Of a stretch of 64,000 nt of DNA, positions 28,423 to 37,586 are shown piece after piece; the first letter of the stretch is position 1, and every line of letters begins with the position of its first letter. The stretch is from Sphingomonas sp. KRR8. Lineage in GTDB: Bacteria; Pseudomonadota; Alphaproteobacteria; Sphingomonadales; Sphingomonadaceae. The translations under genes and the position numbers were made by a program. The notes under the pieces are model-generated. The model saw only the letters and a program-made list of their open reading frames with translations, ran no database searches and had not been told where the DNA came from. The stretch covers positions 2,228,001-2,292,000 of the forward strand of contig NZ_CP097462.1 of NCBI RefSeq assembly GCF_023559245.1, read 5' to 3'.

Positions 28423-29502
28423 ATGGCCCAGCCCCCGTCGCCGCATGTCGAACGGCCGGGCCCGGCGGAAGTCCGTGACCCGCTGGTCCTGACGGAGCTC
28501 AAGCGGGCGGGCGTGTGGGCCGGCGTGGTGCTGGCCGTGCTGGGGGTCATCTACCTCGCCGAGCCATTGCTGCTGATCATCGGCGGACTGATCTTCGCGG
28601 TGCTGCTGGACGGCGGCGCCCGCCTGATCGGGCGGGCCCTGCCGATCCCGCGGGGCGTACGCCTGGTGTTGGTGATCTTTCTTTGCCTCGGCTTCTTCGG
28701 CTGGCTGTTCTGGTATGCCGGCACCACCTTCGCCGGTCAGTTCGAGGCCCTCCGCCAGACGGTGGAGGCGCAGGGGGCCAAGCTGCTCGGCTGGGCGCAT
28801 ACGCATGGGCTGGTGGACGAGGATCGGCCGCAAATGGTCACCCAGCAGCTGGTGGGGAGCGTCGGCCGCCTGACCAGCGCGCTTGGCAGCGCGATCGGCG
28901 TGATCACCAGTGCGGTGCTGATCCTTGCGCTCGGCATCTTCTTCGCCTCGGAGCCACGCCTCTATCATCGCGGGGTCGCCTGGATGCTGCCGCTGCGCAA
29001 GCGTGACTTCTTCTATCGCTTGCTGGAGCGGGTCGGCTTCAACCTGCGCCGGCTGCTGTTCGGGCGTCTGCTCGGAATGATCACGGAAGGCCTGTTCACC
29101 TGGGCCATGCTGGCCGCGGGCGGAGTGCCGTTCGCCGCACTGCTCGCACTGATCACCGGCTCGCTGGCCTTCATCCCGAACATCGGCGCGCTGATCAGCG
29201 GAGCCCTGATGGTGGCCGTCGGCTTTTCGGCCGGAACCGGCACCGGCGTGTGGGCGATCATCGTCTATTTCGCCGTGCACAATATCGAGGGCTATGTCGT
29301 CATGCCCTACATTGCTCGAAAGACGGTGGACCTCGCCCCGGCCGCGGTGCTTGCGGCGCAGCTGATCTTCGGCGCGCTGTTCGGTTTCCTCGGCTTGCTG
29401 CTGGCCGATCCGATCCTCGCCAGCCTCAAGGTCGCGCTGGAAGAATGGGCCGGGGTCGATCCCCATGCCGAAGAGGGCGAGGAGGTGGCCTCGCCCGAAT
29501 AG
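28423..29502 (+). CDS. AI-2E family transporter (PerM/YdiK-like)
   Basis: A 359-residue membrane protein with about eight helices. LEPLLLIIGGLIFAVLLDGG-like N-terminal helices, the central FIPNIGALISGALM, and the C-terminal NIEGYVVMPYIARKTVDLAP are typical of the family. Some members export autoinducer-2 and others Na+ or other solutes; nothing here decides. It begins 7 nt after lepB and ends 3 nt from the convergent FKBP gene. Confidence 0.88.
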   Translation: MAQPPSPHVERPGPAEVRDPLVLTELKRAGVWAGVVLAVLGVIYLAEPLLLIIGGLIFAVLLDGGARLIGRALPIPRGVRLVLVIFLCLGFFGWLFWYAGTTFAGQFEALRQTVEAQGAKLLGWAHTHGLVDEDRPQMVTQQLVGSVGRLTSALGSAIGVITSAVLILALGIFFASEPRLYHRGVAWMLPLRKRDFFYRLLERVGFNLRRLLFGRLLGMITEGLFTWAMLAAGGVPFAALLALITGSLAFIPNIGALISGALMVAVGFSAGTGTGVWAIIVYFAVHNIEGYVVMPYIARKTVDLAPAAVLAAQLIFGALFGFLGLLLADPILASLKVALEEWAGVDPHAEEGEEVASPE

Positions 29503-29505
29503 GTC

Positions 29506-30054
29506 TTACTCGCCCGGGGGCGGAACCGCGCCCTCGGCGCCGGCAGCGCCCGCACCCTGCTGCATCTGCTGCATCCGCACCATTTGCGCGGCGTTGGGGA
29601 CGACCTGAACGACGTGGACGGTGAAATCGAGATCGCTGTTGGGCGGGATCGGGCTGCCCGGCGGCGGGCTGGCGCCGTAGGCGAGCTTGCCCGGCACCCG
29701 GAACTTGTAGCGGCCGCCCTTCTGCATCTTCTGCAGCGCTTCGGAGAAGCCGGGGATGACCTGGCCGGCCAGCATCGGCGCCGGACTCTTGCCCGCGGTG
29801 GTGTCGAACACGGTGCCGTCGGGCAGCTTGCCCTCATAGTCGATCAGCACGCCGTCATTGACGGTGATCAGCGGCCCCTCACCTTTCTGGACCGTTCGGA
29901 ACTGGAGGCCGCTGGCGGTTGTCTCGCCGCGCAGCTGCCCGGCGCCGAACCAGGCCAGCAGCACGCCGGCCAGGATCACCAGCACGAAGCCCAGGAGGGC
30001 GCGGGTGCGGGTCGCCTTGGCGATGGGGCGAATCGGAACCTGGGTGACGCTCAT
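29506..30054 (-). CDS. FKBP-type peptidyl-prolyl isomerase, membrane-anchored
   Basis: A 182-residue protein with one membrane segment (LLGFVLVILAGVLLAWFGAG) and an FKBP domain outside it: VLIDYEGKLPDGTVFDTT, VIPGFSEALQKMQKGGRYKFRVPGKL, and the end strand DLDFTVHVVQV. The short tail is Gln/Met/Ala-rich (MVRMQQMQQGAG). I start at the ATG at 30054 (MSVTQVPIRP); the longer frame upstream is not conserved. Probably a periplasmic folding helper. Confidence 0.9.
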   Translation of the reverse strand: MSVTQVPIRPIAKATRTRALLGFVLVILAGVLLAWFGAGQLRGETTASGLQFRTVQKGEGPLITVNDGVLIDYEGKLPDGTVFDTTAGKSPAPMLAGQVIPGFSEALQKMQKGGRYKFRVPGKLAYGASPPPGSPIPPNSDLDFTVHVVQVVPNAAQMVRMQQMQQGAGAAGAEGAVPPPGE

Positions 30055-30103
30055 GTTCGAAAACCTGACCTCGGGAAGGAATGCGGGAGGGGCAGATACA
30101 ACA

Positions 30104-30130
30104 AAGGCCGCCTCGATGCGAAGCGGCCTT
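30104..30130 (-). terminator. rpsU terminator
   Basis: AAGGCCGC (30104-30111) and GCGGCCTT (30123-30130) pair perfectly; on the minus strand the hairpin ends in TTTGTT. It lies 22 nt after the rpsU stop. Confidence 0.8.
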
Positions 30131-30151
30131 GGCTGAAAAATGGTGACAGGC

Positions 30152-30358
30152 TTAGCGGCCGCCTTCGCGCTCGACCCGCTTGCGCTCCAGCTTGCGAGCC
30201 CGGCGAATCGCCGCCGCCCGCTCACGCGCGCGCTTTTCGGACGGCTTCTCGTAGTGACGGCGGAGCTTCATCTCGCGATAGACGCCCTCACGCTGCAGCT
30301 TCTTCTTGAGCGCCCGCAGCGCCTGGTCGACATTATTGTCGCGAACGATGATCTGCAT
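30152..30358 (-). CDS. rpsU: Small ribosomal subunit protein bS21
   Basis: A 68-residue basic protein of the 30S subunit. [20 protein letters not shown] and [15 protein letters not shown] are diagnostic. The open frame continues upstream but the family start is the ATG at 30358. It has its own terminator and about 300 nt of upstream non-coding sequence shared with the divergent transpeptidase gene; I see no clear promoter boxes there. Confidence 0.96.
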   Translation of the reverse strand: MQIIVRDNNVDQALRALKKKLQREGVYREMKLRRHYEKPSEKRARERAAAIRRARKLERKRVEREGGR

Positions 30359-30654
30359 AAAAGTCCAATCACTCCAATCGTCTGGCGGCCGGCGTCCGGC
30401 CAATGCAGAGGAAATCGCGACCCGTCTGGGAGCGCCCAACCACCTGCGCAAAGCAGTTTGCCGCCGCAAGCCTGAGCCGCGGCGCTGGCGGGGCCCATAA
30501 CAGCGGCACAGCTGCAATTCAACCCGGGCGGGCCTGCCGCCCGCACGATGAAATGAGCAGCGCACGGGATAGAGTGACGCAACCGCAACAATCTGGTTAT
30601 CGGCCATTAACTCTCTGAAGTGTATAAGGCTTCCTCACTTCTGGAGGGATTCGG

Positions 30655-31350
30655 ATGCAGGTCAACCGTCGGGATATGTTGCGCTGGGGCACCATCGGCG
30701 CTGGCGCCGCGATGGTTTCGAGTGCGGCAACCACGGCGGGCCTTCCTGCCGTTGTCTTCGCCCAGCCGGCGACGACAGCGCTTCCGATCATGCCGCAGCC
30801 GACGGTTCCCGCCGCGCCTGCCCTGCTGCCGGGGATCGACCCGGTCCTGCTGCAAAAGGCGAAGGCGGCGCTCGACGTGCACAGCCGCACCGGCCGGGTT
30901 TCGGCCCGCGACACGATCGGCATCGTCGATTTCAACAAGGCGAGCCGCGAGTCGCGTTTTCACCTCGTCGACCTGATGAACGGCACGGTGGACAGCCACC
31001 TGGTCGCCCACGGCCGCGGCTCGGACCCCGACCATTCCGGGTTCGTGGAGATGTTCTCCAACCTGCCGGGCTCGGAGGCGACCAGCAATGGCGCGTATGC
31101 CACGGCGGAATATTACCAGGGCAAGTACGGCCTCTCGATGAAGGTGCGCGGGCTTGATCCGAGCAACTGCAACGCCGAGCAGCGCGCCATCGTCATCCAC
31201 AACGCCTGGTACGCCGAGCCGGAGATGATCGCCGAACATGGCAAGCTTGGCCGCTCCGAGGGCTGTTTCGCCTTCAGCCATGCGAGCCAGTGGGAAGTGA
31301 TGCGGCGCCTGGCGGGCGCGCGCATGATCTACGCCGACAAGATCGCCTAA
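30655..31350 (+). CDS. Murein L,D-transpeptidase catalytic-domain protein (YkuD_2 type)
   Basis: A 231-residue exported protein. The N-terminus NRRDMLRWG followed by a hydrophobic stretch resembles a Tat signal. The catalytic domain has VIVDFNKASRESRFHLVD-like opening strands (here IGIVDFN), a His in VAHGRGSD, and the nucleophile Cys in LGRSEGCFAFS. Such domains cross-link or modify peptidoglycan; the precise role is untested. It converges with a classical L,D-transpeptidase and shares a terminator with it. Confidence 0.85.
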   Translation: MQVNRRDMLRWGTIGAGAAMVSSAATTAGLPAVVFAQPATTALPIMPQPTVPAAPALLPGIDPVLLQKAKAALDVHSRTGRVSARDTIGIVDFNKASRESRFHLVDLMNGTVDSHLVAHGRGSDPDHSGFVEMFSNLPGSEATSNGAYATAEYYQGKYGLSMKVRGLDPSNCNAEQRAIVIHNAWYAEPEMIAEHGKLGRSEGCFAFSHASQWEVMRRLAGARMIYADKIA

Positions 31351-31374
31351 GAGTTTCTCGAGCGGGCAAGAGAA

Positions 31375-31406
31375 AAGGGCCGCGCCTCCATCGAGGCGCG
31401 GCCCTT
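31375..31406. terminator. Shared bidirectional terminator of two transpeptidase genes
   Basis: A perfect 14-bp inverted repeat (31375-31388 with 31393-31406) with a CATC loop, lying between two convergent genes. An AAAA run on the left and TTGTTATTT on the right give imperfect U-tracts in both directions. Confidence 0.88.
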
Positions 31407-31422
31407 GTTATTTGACGTCCAC

Positions 31423-32760
31423 TTACTTGGCGGCGGTCTGGGTCGGCTTGGCGGCAGCCGGAGTCGTGGGCGTGCGATCGTTGAGCGCCGCCAGCACCGC
31501 GCCGTCGCGCCCGTAGAGGTCGGTGTACTGGACGAGGTTACCGTCGGTCAGCGCGGCCGTGCTGAAGTAGACGATATAGACGGGCACCGGCTTCACGAAG
31601 TTCGCCTGCACCGTCTTGCCGCTGGCCAGCGCGGCATCGATCCTGTCCTGCGTCCACTCACCGCCATCGTCACCCAGCAGCTCGGCCGCCAGGTCGAGGA
31701 TGTTCTCGGTCCGGATGCAGCCGTGGCTGAGGAAGCGCGCGCGCGAGTCGAACAGGCCGCGGTTGCTGGTGTCGTGCAGGTAGATGTTCTGCGGGTTCTG
31801 CATGACGAACTTGATCTTGCCGAGCGCATTGCGCGGGCCCGGCGGCTGGCGCCAGCGCTGAACCTTGCCGTCCTTGCCGCGCACCGCGACATAGCCGGGC
31901 TTGCCGGCCGCCTCGCCCGAGATGGACGGCGGGACCTCCCACCACGGATTGAGGATCACGCCCGTCGCGTTGACCGCGAGCTGCGGCGTCGGGGTCTTGG
32001 TCGCACCCGCGATGGCGCGGTGCTTCCAGCGGGTCTGGCTATTCTCCACCAGGGTGGCGAACTGGCCCGGCACGTTGACGATGATGTAGCGCTGGCCAAG
32101 GTCGCGCGGCAGCCAGCGCCAGCGGTCCATGTTCAGCCGGATCTTGTCGATGGCGGTCCGGTCCGTCGGCTTTGCCAGCGCGAGAGCCTGGCGGAGCGAA
32201 CCATATTGTGGGTGGGTCGGCAGCAGGCCGTTCAGCATCTCGGTCACGCGGCCACCGGCGGCTGCGGAGGTCAGCAACTGGTCGAGCCGGCCATTGTCGA
32301 GATCCGGGTCCTTCACGAACCACTGGGTCCGGGCGGAGCGCGGGACATGGCCGAGCGCGAGATCCCGGCCGAGCTTGCGGAAGCTGTCGGTCGCGACCTG
32401 CGCCAGCACCAGCGGGTCGCCGCCGCGAATTGCCGCGTCGAGCCTGGCCGGATCATAGTCGCTGGGGTCGAGCCCTTCGCGCCCGATCCCGCGGATATAG
32501 GTCAGCAGCTCCTGCGCGGCGGACGCCTGCCACACGGGCGGCGGCATCTCGACCGGAGCGACGGGCACGGGTGCGACGGGAGTCGCGGCGGCAGGCGCCA
32601 GCGGATCGGTGGTGGTGCGCGGCGTCACGACCGGCGGCACCTGCGCCGGAGCAGGGGTCCGCACGACCGGCGGCACCACCGGCGCGACCTGCGCCACCGC
32701 CATCACCGGAACCGACACCGCTGAAACCAGCAGCAAAGCCATCGTCACACGCGCGTTCAT
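31423..32760 (-). CDS. L,D-transpeptidase of the YcbB/LdtD type
   Basis: A 445-residue periplasmic enzyme making 3-3 peptidoglycan cross-links. It has a signal peptide (MALLLVSAVSVPVMAVA), a Pro/Val/Thr-rich linker, a scaffold region (about 95-230), and the YkuD domain with IYLHDTSN and FLSHGCIRTEN (catalytic Cys in SHGCIR). The start is the ATG at 32760 (MNARVTMALLL); the upstream frame is not conserved. The tail is Thr/Ala/Pro-rich. Confidence 0.92.
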   Translation of the reverse strand: MNARVTMALLLVSAVSVPVMAVAQVAPVVPPVVRTPAPAQVPPVVTPRTTTDPLAPAAATPVAPVPVAPVEMPPPVWQASAAQELLTYIRGIGREGLDPSDYDPARLDAAIRGGDPLVLAQVATDSFRKLGRDLALGHVPRSARTQWFVKDPDLDNGRLDQLLTSAAAGGRVTEMLNGLLPTHPQYGSLRQALALAKPTDRTAIDKIRLNMDRWRWLPRDLGQRYIIVNVPGQFATLVENSQTRWKHRAIAGATKTPTPQLAVNATGVILNPWWEVPPSISGEAAGKPGYVAVRGKDGKVQRWRQPPGPRNALGKIKFVMQNPQNIYLHDTSNRGLFDSRARFLSHGCIRTENILDLAAELLGDDGGEWTQDRIDAALASGKTVQANFVKPVPVYIVYFSTAALTDGNLVQYTDLYGRDGAVLAALNDRTPTTPAAAKPTQTAAK

Positions 32761-32953
32761 GTTGCCCAACCCATTGTTTTTGCGAAACGAACTTTCGAAA
32801 AGGTGAAGCCGCCTCGCGAGCCTTCTGCCCGCTCGAGGCCATATCAAACATGAACAGCCCGAGCCAGTGTCGCGCGCCGGCAACACTGGCGGACCCAATC
32901 ACCGTTTCTTAAAAGCTTGGGGTCCAGGATGGTGAATCGAAGGGGAACCAAGG

Positions 32954-33340
32954 ATGGACATGTACGCTCATCCCGGCATGACAGGCGCGTCGGACCAGAG
33001 TTGGCCGCGCACTCCGGAGTCCATGTCCGTGTCGATCACCGCGCGCATCGCGAGCGAGGACAGTGCAGTCGCCGATCGCCGCCGCGCCGACCGCGCGCCG
33101 GTGGATGTGGAGGCGCGCGTCCGCGAACTGGGCGACGAGGGTTGCGAGGCGCGGGTGCTCAACATCTCGGCCACCGGCTTCATGGCCGAAACCAACGACG
33201 ACTTCATGGTGGGCGCGCGGATCTGGCTGATCATGCCCGGGCGGGAACGGGCCAACGCCCTGGTCCGCTGGAGTGAGGGCAATCGCATCGGCGCGGAGTT
33301 CGCCGAGCCGGTCGACGTGGCCGAACTGCTCCGCGTCTAA
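32954..33340 (+). CDS. PilZ-domain protein
   Basis: A 128-residue protein with a single PilZ domain, a c-di-GMP receptor. RRADR (RxxxR) and NISATG ((D/N)xSxxG) are both present, so nucleotide binding is likely. It has an N-terminal extension of about 38 residues without features. Divergent from the transpeptidase gene and overlapping the convergent tesA by 4 nt. Its target is unknown. Confidence 0.87.
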   Translation: MDMYAHPGMTGASDQSWPRTPESMSVSITARIASEDSAVADRRRADRAPVDVEARVRELGDEGCEARVLNISATGFMAETNDDFMVGARIWLIMPGRERANALVRWSEGNRIGAEFAEPVDVAELLRV

Positions 33341-33975
33341 GGCCTCGCCAGGGCGCGCCGGACCGTCGGCAGGATCCCGGTCACAATCCGCTTGATGCCT
33401 TCGAAATTGGGATGGATTCCATCGGCGATCGCGAGGGAGCGGTTGCCCGCCACGCCTTGCAGGAAGAAGGGGTAGAGCGTCGCCCCATGCTTGCGCGCAA
33501 GCGCCGGGAAGATGCCGTCGAACTGGCGCCGGTAGGCCGGATCCATGTTCGGGGCCGCAAGCATCCCCGCCACCAGCACGGGAATGCCGCGCTTCCTGAG
33601 CTCGGCGATGATCGTTTCGAGATTGGCCCCGGTGATGCTGGGGTCGACCCCGCGCAGCATGTCGTTGGCGCCCAGCTCCACGATCGCCAGGTCCGGTTTG
33701 CGGGGAAGGCCCGACAGCGTCCATCCGAGCCGCGCCCGCCCGCCCGAGCTGGTGTCGCCGGAAACGCCCGCGTCATGCACCGTCGCCTTGATGCCCTGGC
33801 GCCGAAGTGCCGCCTGCAGCTGCGGCGCGAAGCCGAGACCGGGCCCGAGGCCATAGCCCGCCGTCAGGCTGTCGCCGAAGGCGAGGATCAGCGGCGCATC
33901 GGTCATGGGGGTCGGTGGCGCGGCGTTCGCCGGTGTGGCGGCAACGGCGAGCAGGGGCAGGAACCATTTGAACAT
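33337..33975 (-). CDS. tesA: Periplasmic SGNH esterase/thioesterase (TesA-like arylesterase)
   Basis: A 212-residue exported hydrolase. Signal peptide (FLPLLAVAATPANA), then block I ILAFGDSLTAGYGL with the catalytic Ser, block II Gly in GVSGDTSSGG, block III GANDM, and block V DGIHPNFEG with Asp and His. TesA of E. coli hydrolyses acyl-CoA, lysophospholipid and aryl esters. The tesA / ybbA / ybbP divergent layout is conserved widely in proteobacteria and supports the name. Confidence 0.92.
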   Translation of the reverse strand: MFKWFLPLLAVAATPANAAPPTPMTDAPLILAFGDSLTAGYGLGPGLGFAPQLQAALRRQGIKATVHDAGVSGDTSSGGRARLGWTLSGLPRKPDLAIVELGANDMLRGVDPSITGANLETIIAELRKRGIPVLVAGMLAAPNMDPAYRRQFDGIFPALARKHGATLYPFFLQGVAGNRSLAIADGIHPNFEGIKRIVTGILPTVRRALARP

Positions 33976-34031
33976 GGCCTTGCATCTAGGTGCTTGTCGC
34001 TGGCCTGCAACGTTCCTAGCTGCAAGCGAGC

Positions 34032-34706
34032 ATGGCCGAACCCCTGATCGAGATCGCCGACGTCCACCTGACCCTCGGCGACGGTGAGGCCCGCACCGAC
34101 ATTTTGCGCGGCATCGACCTGCGCCTCCACGAAGGCGAGAGCGTAGCCATCCTCGGCCCGTCTGGCTCGGGCAAGAGCTCCATGCTGGCGGTGATCGCCG
34201 GTCTTGAGCGGGCGACCTCGGGCCGGGCCATCGTGCTGGGCGCGGACGTCGGCGCTCTCGACGAAGACGCGCTGGCCCGCCTGCGGGGAGCGCGGATCGG
34301 CATCGTCCTGCAGGCCTTCCATCTGCTGCCGACCATGACCGCGCTGGAGAATGTCATGGTGCCGATGGAGCTGGCGGGCGTGGCCGACCCGCGGGGTCGC
34401 GCCGCCGCCGAGCTCACCGCCGTCGGCCTCGGCCACCGGCTGGATCATTATCCCACTCAGCTGTCGGGCGGTGAGCAGCAGCGGGTCGCCATCGCCCGCG
34501 CCACCGCGCCGCGTCCGCGCCTGCTGCTGGCCGATGAGCCCACCGGCAACCTTGACGCGACCACCGGCAAGCAGATCGTCGACCTGTTGTTCGAGCGGGT
34601 CCGCGCCGCTGGGGCCGGCCTCTTGGTCATCACGCACGATCCCGCGGTGGCCGAGCGCGCCGACCGCATCGTCCGAATCGCCGACGGCCGGATCGTCGCG
34701 GGATGA
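34032..34706 (+). CDS. ybbA: ABC transporter ATPase (YbbA/LolD-like)
   Basis: A 224-residue ATPase. Walker A is GPSGSGKSS, the signature LSGGEQQRVAIARA, Walker B LLLADEPTGNLD, and the H-loop VITHDP. Of the MacB/LolD class that drives mechanotransmission instead of classical transport. Start and stop fit coupling with the permease (4-nt ATGA overlap). Confidence 0.93.
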   Translation: MAEPLIEIADVHLTLGDGEARTDILRGIDLRLHEGESVAILGPSGSGKSSMLAVIAGLERATSGRAIVLGADVGALDEDALARLRGARIGIVLQAFHLLPTMTALENVMVPMELAGVADPRGRAAAELTAVGLGHRLDHYPTQLSGGEQQRVAIARATAPRPRLLLADEPTGNLDATTGKQIVDLLFERVRAAGAGLLVITHDPAVAERADRIVRIADGRIVAG

Positions 34707-37180
34707 GCGCTTTCGCGCTGGCCCGCCGGGACCTGCGCGGGGGTATCGGCTCGCTCTGGCTGCTGCTGGCCTGCCTGACCATCGCGGTGGCGGGCCTGGC
34801 CTCCGTCACCAGCCTCGCCAGCGCCATCAACGTCGCGCTGGCGCAGAATAGCAGAGCGCTGCTGGGCGGCGACCTCATGCTTTCCACCTCGCAGCGGAGC
34901 GCCAGCCCGGCCGAGCGGCAGGCGATGGAGGCCCTTGGCCGGGTCGAGGAGAGCATGACTACCCGCGCCAATCTTAATACCGCCCAAGGCAGCGCGCTGG
35001 TGGAGCTGTCGGGCGTTCCGGCGGACTGGCCGCCAGGCGGCGCGGTGACCTTTGACGCCGGCCGCATGCCGCGGGAAGGCGAAGCGGCGATCGGGCGCGA
35101 GCTGGCCGACCGGGTCGGGCTGCGCCCGGGCGACCCGGTCACCCTCGGCTTCGCCCGGTTCCGCGTCGCCGGGATCATCCGCCGGATGCCCGCCGCGGCC
35201 GGCTTCGCGCTCGCCCCCCCGGTGCTGGTCAGTCCCGAGGGCCTGGCGGCGACGCGCCTGGTCCAGCCCGGCAGCCTTTATACCAGCAGCTATCGCCTGC
35301 TGCTCCCCGACGGTGCGGACGGGGTGGCGATCGGCAAGGCTTTCCAGCAGCGCTTCCCCGACGGGGGCTGGCGCGCGCTCGACAAGGGCGATGCCGCCGG
35401 CGGCACTCGCCGGTTCGTGGACAATGTCGGCCAGTTGATGCTGCTGATCGCGCTTGGAGCGCTCGGCATCGGCAGCATCGGGGTCGCCAGCGCTGTCAGC
35501 GCTTTCGCCGCCGCTCGGCGAAGCCGGATTGCCGTGCTGAAGATCCTTGGCGCGACCCGCCGCACCCTGGCGCCGATGCTTGGCCTGTCCGTCGCCCTGC
35601 TCGCTGGGCTCGCCATCCTGATTGGCCTGGCGGTCGGCGCGCTGACGCCGCTGCTGGTCGGTCAGGTCGTCGGCGACCTGCTGCCGATCCGGCCCGACCC
35701 GGCGCCGCAGTGGACCGCACTGTTGCTGAGCGCCGCATTCGGCCTGCTGATCACGCTGGCGGCCGGTTGGCGCCCGGTCGCGCGGGCGATCGCCGACCGG
35801 CCGGCGCCGGTGCTTCGCGGCGAAGTCGGTGGCACGGCCGCCGAAACGCGCGCCTGGCGCTCGCTTCTGGTTCCGGCCCTTGCCACCCTGGCGGCCGCGG
35901 CGCTGGCGGTGGGGACGTCGGGTAACGGCAAGCTGACGCTCTACGCCATTGGCTTCGGCCTGCTGCTCGCGGGCCTGTTCGGCTTGCTCGGCTGGCTGAT
36001 CCGGCGGCTAGCACGGCTTGCGGCGGGTCGCGGGGGGCCGGTCATCCGGCTCGGCATCGCGGCGCTGCATCGTCCTGGTAGCGCGACCGTCCGGCTCAGC
36101 ATTGCGCTTGGCCTTGGCCTGTCGTTGCTGGTGGCGCTGAGCGGCATTGGCTCGAGCCTGAGGAACGAGCTTGCCGCCGACATTCCCGCCAAGGCGCCCG
36201 CCCTGTTCCTGCTTGACCTTCCCGCTGACCAGGAGGGCCATTTCCGCGCGCTCGCCGCCCGCAGCCAACCCGGCGCGGACCTGCGGCTGGTCCCGTCGCT
36301 GCGGGGCCCGGTCACGGCGGTGAACGGCCGGCCCGTGGCCGAGATGACCGTGCCCGAAGGCGCGTGGATCCTGCGGGGCGACCGGGGCCTGACCTTCGCC
36401 GCCGACCTGCCGGTCGGGAACAAGGTCGTGGCGGGCGAGTGGTGGCCTCGTGACTACCGCGGGCCGCCGCTGGTGTCGCTCGACGCCGACGCCGGCAAGG
36501 CGCTGAACCTGAAGGTGGGGGACACGCTCACGGTGGCGGTGCTCGGCCGTCCGATCACGGCGCGGATCGCCTCCTTCCGAACCATCGACTGGCGCAGCTT
36601 CGGCTTCAACTTCGCGATCATCTTCGCGCCTGGAACGCTGGAGCACGCGCCCTATACGCTGATGGCGACCGTCGCCCCGGGAGCGGGTCGCTCGACCGCC
36701 GGGTTCGAACGCGCGCTCGCCTCCGAACTGCCGATGGTCAGCGTGATCCGGGTGTCGGAGGTGGTGACCCGGGTGCAGGAAATCCTTGGTGCGATGAACG
36801 CGGCGATCACGCTGGCGACCCTGATCGCCATCCTGATCGGCGTGGCGGTGCTGGCCGGCGCCGTCGCCGCCACCCGGGCCAGCCGGGCGCGGGAAAGTGT
36901 GCTGCTCAAGCTGGTCGGCGCGACCCGCCGGCAGATCCTGTCCGCCCAGCTGATCGAGTTCGCGGCGATGAGTGGAGCGGTCGCGATGTTGAGCTTCTTG
37001 CTCGGGACGGCCGCGGCCTGGGCGGTGGTCACTCGACTGTTCACCTTGTCCTTCAAACCCGACTGGGTCGGGCTGGTGGCGCTGCCGCTGGCGGGGGTGC
37101 TGGTCGCCATATTGACCGCTCTTGCCGCCGCCTGGCCGGCCCTGCGGGTGCGTCCCGCCGTGGCACTGCGCAGCCTTTAA
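34703..37180 (+). CDS. ybbP: FtsX-family ABC permease (YbbP-like)
   Basis: An 825-residue double-unit permease: a first FtsX core (about residues 245-360), a middle group of four membrane helices (about 390-490), a periplasmic domain (about 495-690), and a second FtsX core at the C-terminus (about 700-820, with SRARESVLLKLVGATRRQIL). The YbbP arrangement of ten helices fits. Partner of the upstream ATPase and neighbour of tesA. The substrate is unknown; extraction of lipids or lipoproteins is a guess. Confidence 0.9.
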   Translation: MSAFALARRDLRGGIGSLWLLLACLTIAVAGLASVTSLASAINVALAQNSRALLGGDLMLSTSQRSASPAERQAMEALGRVEESMTTRANLNTAQGSALVELSGVPADWPPGGAVTFDAGRMPREGEAAIGRELADRVGLRPGDPVTLGFARFRVAGIIRRMPAAAGFALAPPVLVSPEGLAATRLVQPGSLYTSSYRLLLPDGADGVAIGKAFQQRFPDGGWRALDKGDAAGGTRRFVDNVGQLMLLIALGALGIGSIGVASAVSAFAAARRSRIAVLKILGATRRTLAPMLGLSVALLAGLAILIGLAVGALTPLLVGQVVGDLLPIRPDPAPQWTALLLSAAFGLLITLAAGWRPVARAIADRPAPVLRGEVGGTAAETRAWRSLLVPALATLAAAALAVGTSGNGKLTLYAIGFGLLLAGLFGLLGWLIRRLARLAAGRGGPVIRLGIAALHRPGSATVRLSIALGLGLSLLVALSGIGSSLRNELAADIPAKAPALFLLDLPADQEGHFRALAARSQPGADLRLVPSLRGPVTAVNGRPVAEMTVPEGAWILRGDRGLTFAADLPVGNKVVAGEWWPRDYRGPPLVSLDADAGKALNLKVGDTLTVAVLGRPITARIASFRTIDWRSFGFNFAIIFAPGTLEHAPYTLMATVAPGAGRSTAGFERALASELPMVSVIRVSEVVTRVQEILGAMNAAITLATLIAILIGVAVLAGAVAATRASRARESVLLKLVGATRRQILSAQLIEFAAMSGAVAMLSFLLGTAAAWAVVTRLFTLSFKPDWVGLVALPLAGVLVAILTALAAAWPALRVRPAVALRSL

Positions 37181-37246
37181 ATGCGGTAACCTGTTTGAAA
37201 CCAATCCCGTTCGGGCGGCGTTTGGCGCTCAAAGGGAGTATATCGA

Positions 37247-37510
37247 ATGTCGAACTTTCCGACTCTCGGCGACCTGGGCCTGAAGCACGACCCCGCCGTG
37301 CGCGGCTACCATGCCGTGTACCGGGAGCATGAAGTGAATCACTGTCCCGGCTGTGGCCGCACCCATTGGCTGATCGGCCGGATGTCGGCCGAATGTGCCT
37401 TCTGCGCCACGGCCCTGCCGCTGGCGGAGGCGAGTACGCGTCACCATCATGGCCCGACCGTGATTCAGCACCGCAACAAGGACCGGGCCGAACAAGCCTG
37501 GGCCGCCTGA
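37247..37510 (+). CDS. Small CxxC-pair protein
   Basis: An 87-residue protein with HCPGCGRTHW and CAFCATALPL, two CxxC pairs likely to bind zinc, followed by a His-rich RHHHG and a polar tail. A GGGAG lies 9 nt before the ATG. I do not recognise a named family; conserved small zinc proteins of this kind occur in alphaproteobacteria. Confidence 0.75.
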   Translation: MSNFPTLGDLGLKHDPAVRGYHAVYREHEVNHCPGCGRTHWLIGRMSAECAFCATALPLAEASTRHHHGPTVIQHRNKDRAEQAWAA

Positions 37511-37518
37511 ACGAGACT

Positions 37519-37566
37519 CTCCTTCCCGCCCGGCCAGCGCTGCCGCTGGCCGGGCCGGGAAGGGAG
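37519..37566. terminator. Long bidirectional hairpin between convergent genes
   Basis: CCCGGCCAGCG (37529-37539) pairs perfectly with CGCTGGCCGGG (37544-37554) around a CTGC loop. The stem extends outward through TTCCCG/CGGGAA with one bulge to about 22 bp. There is no T-tract. It separates the CxxC-pair gene from the cyclophilin gene. Confidence 0.7.
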
Positions 37567-37586
37567 ACTAATCTAACAGGGACATG

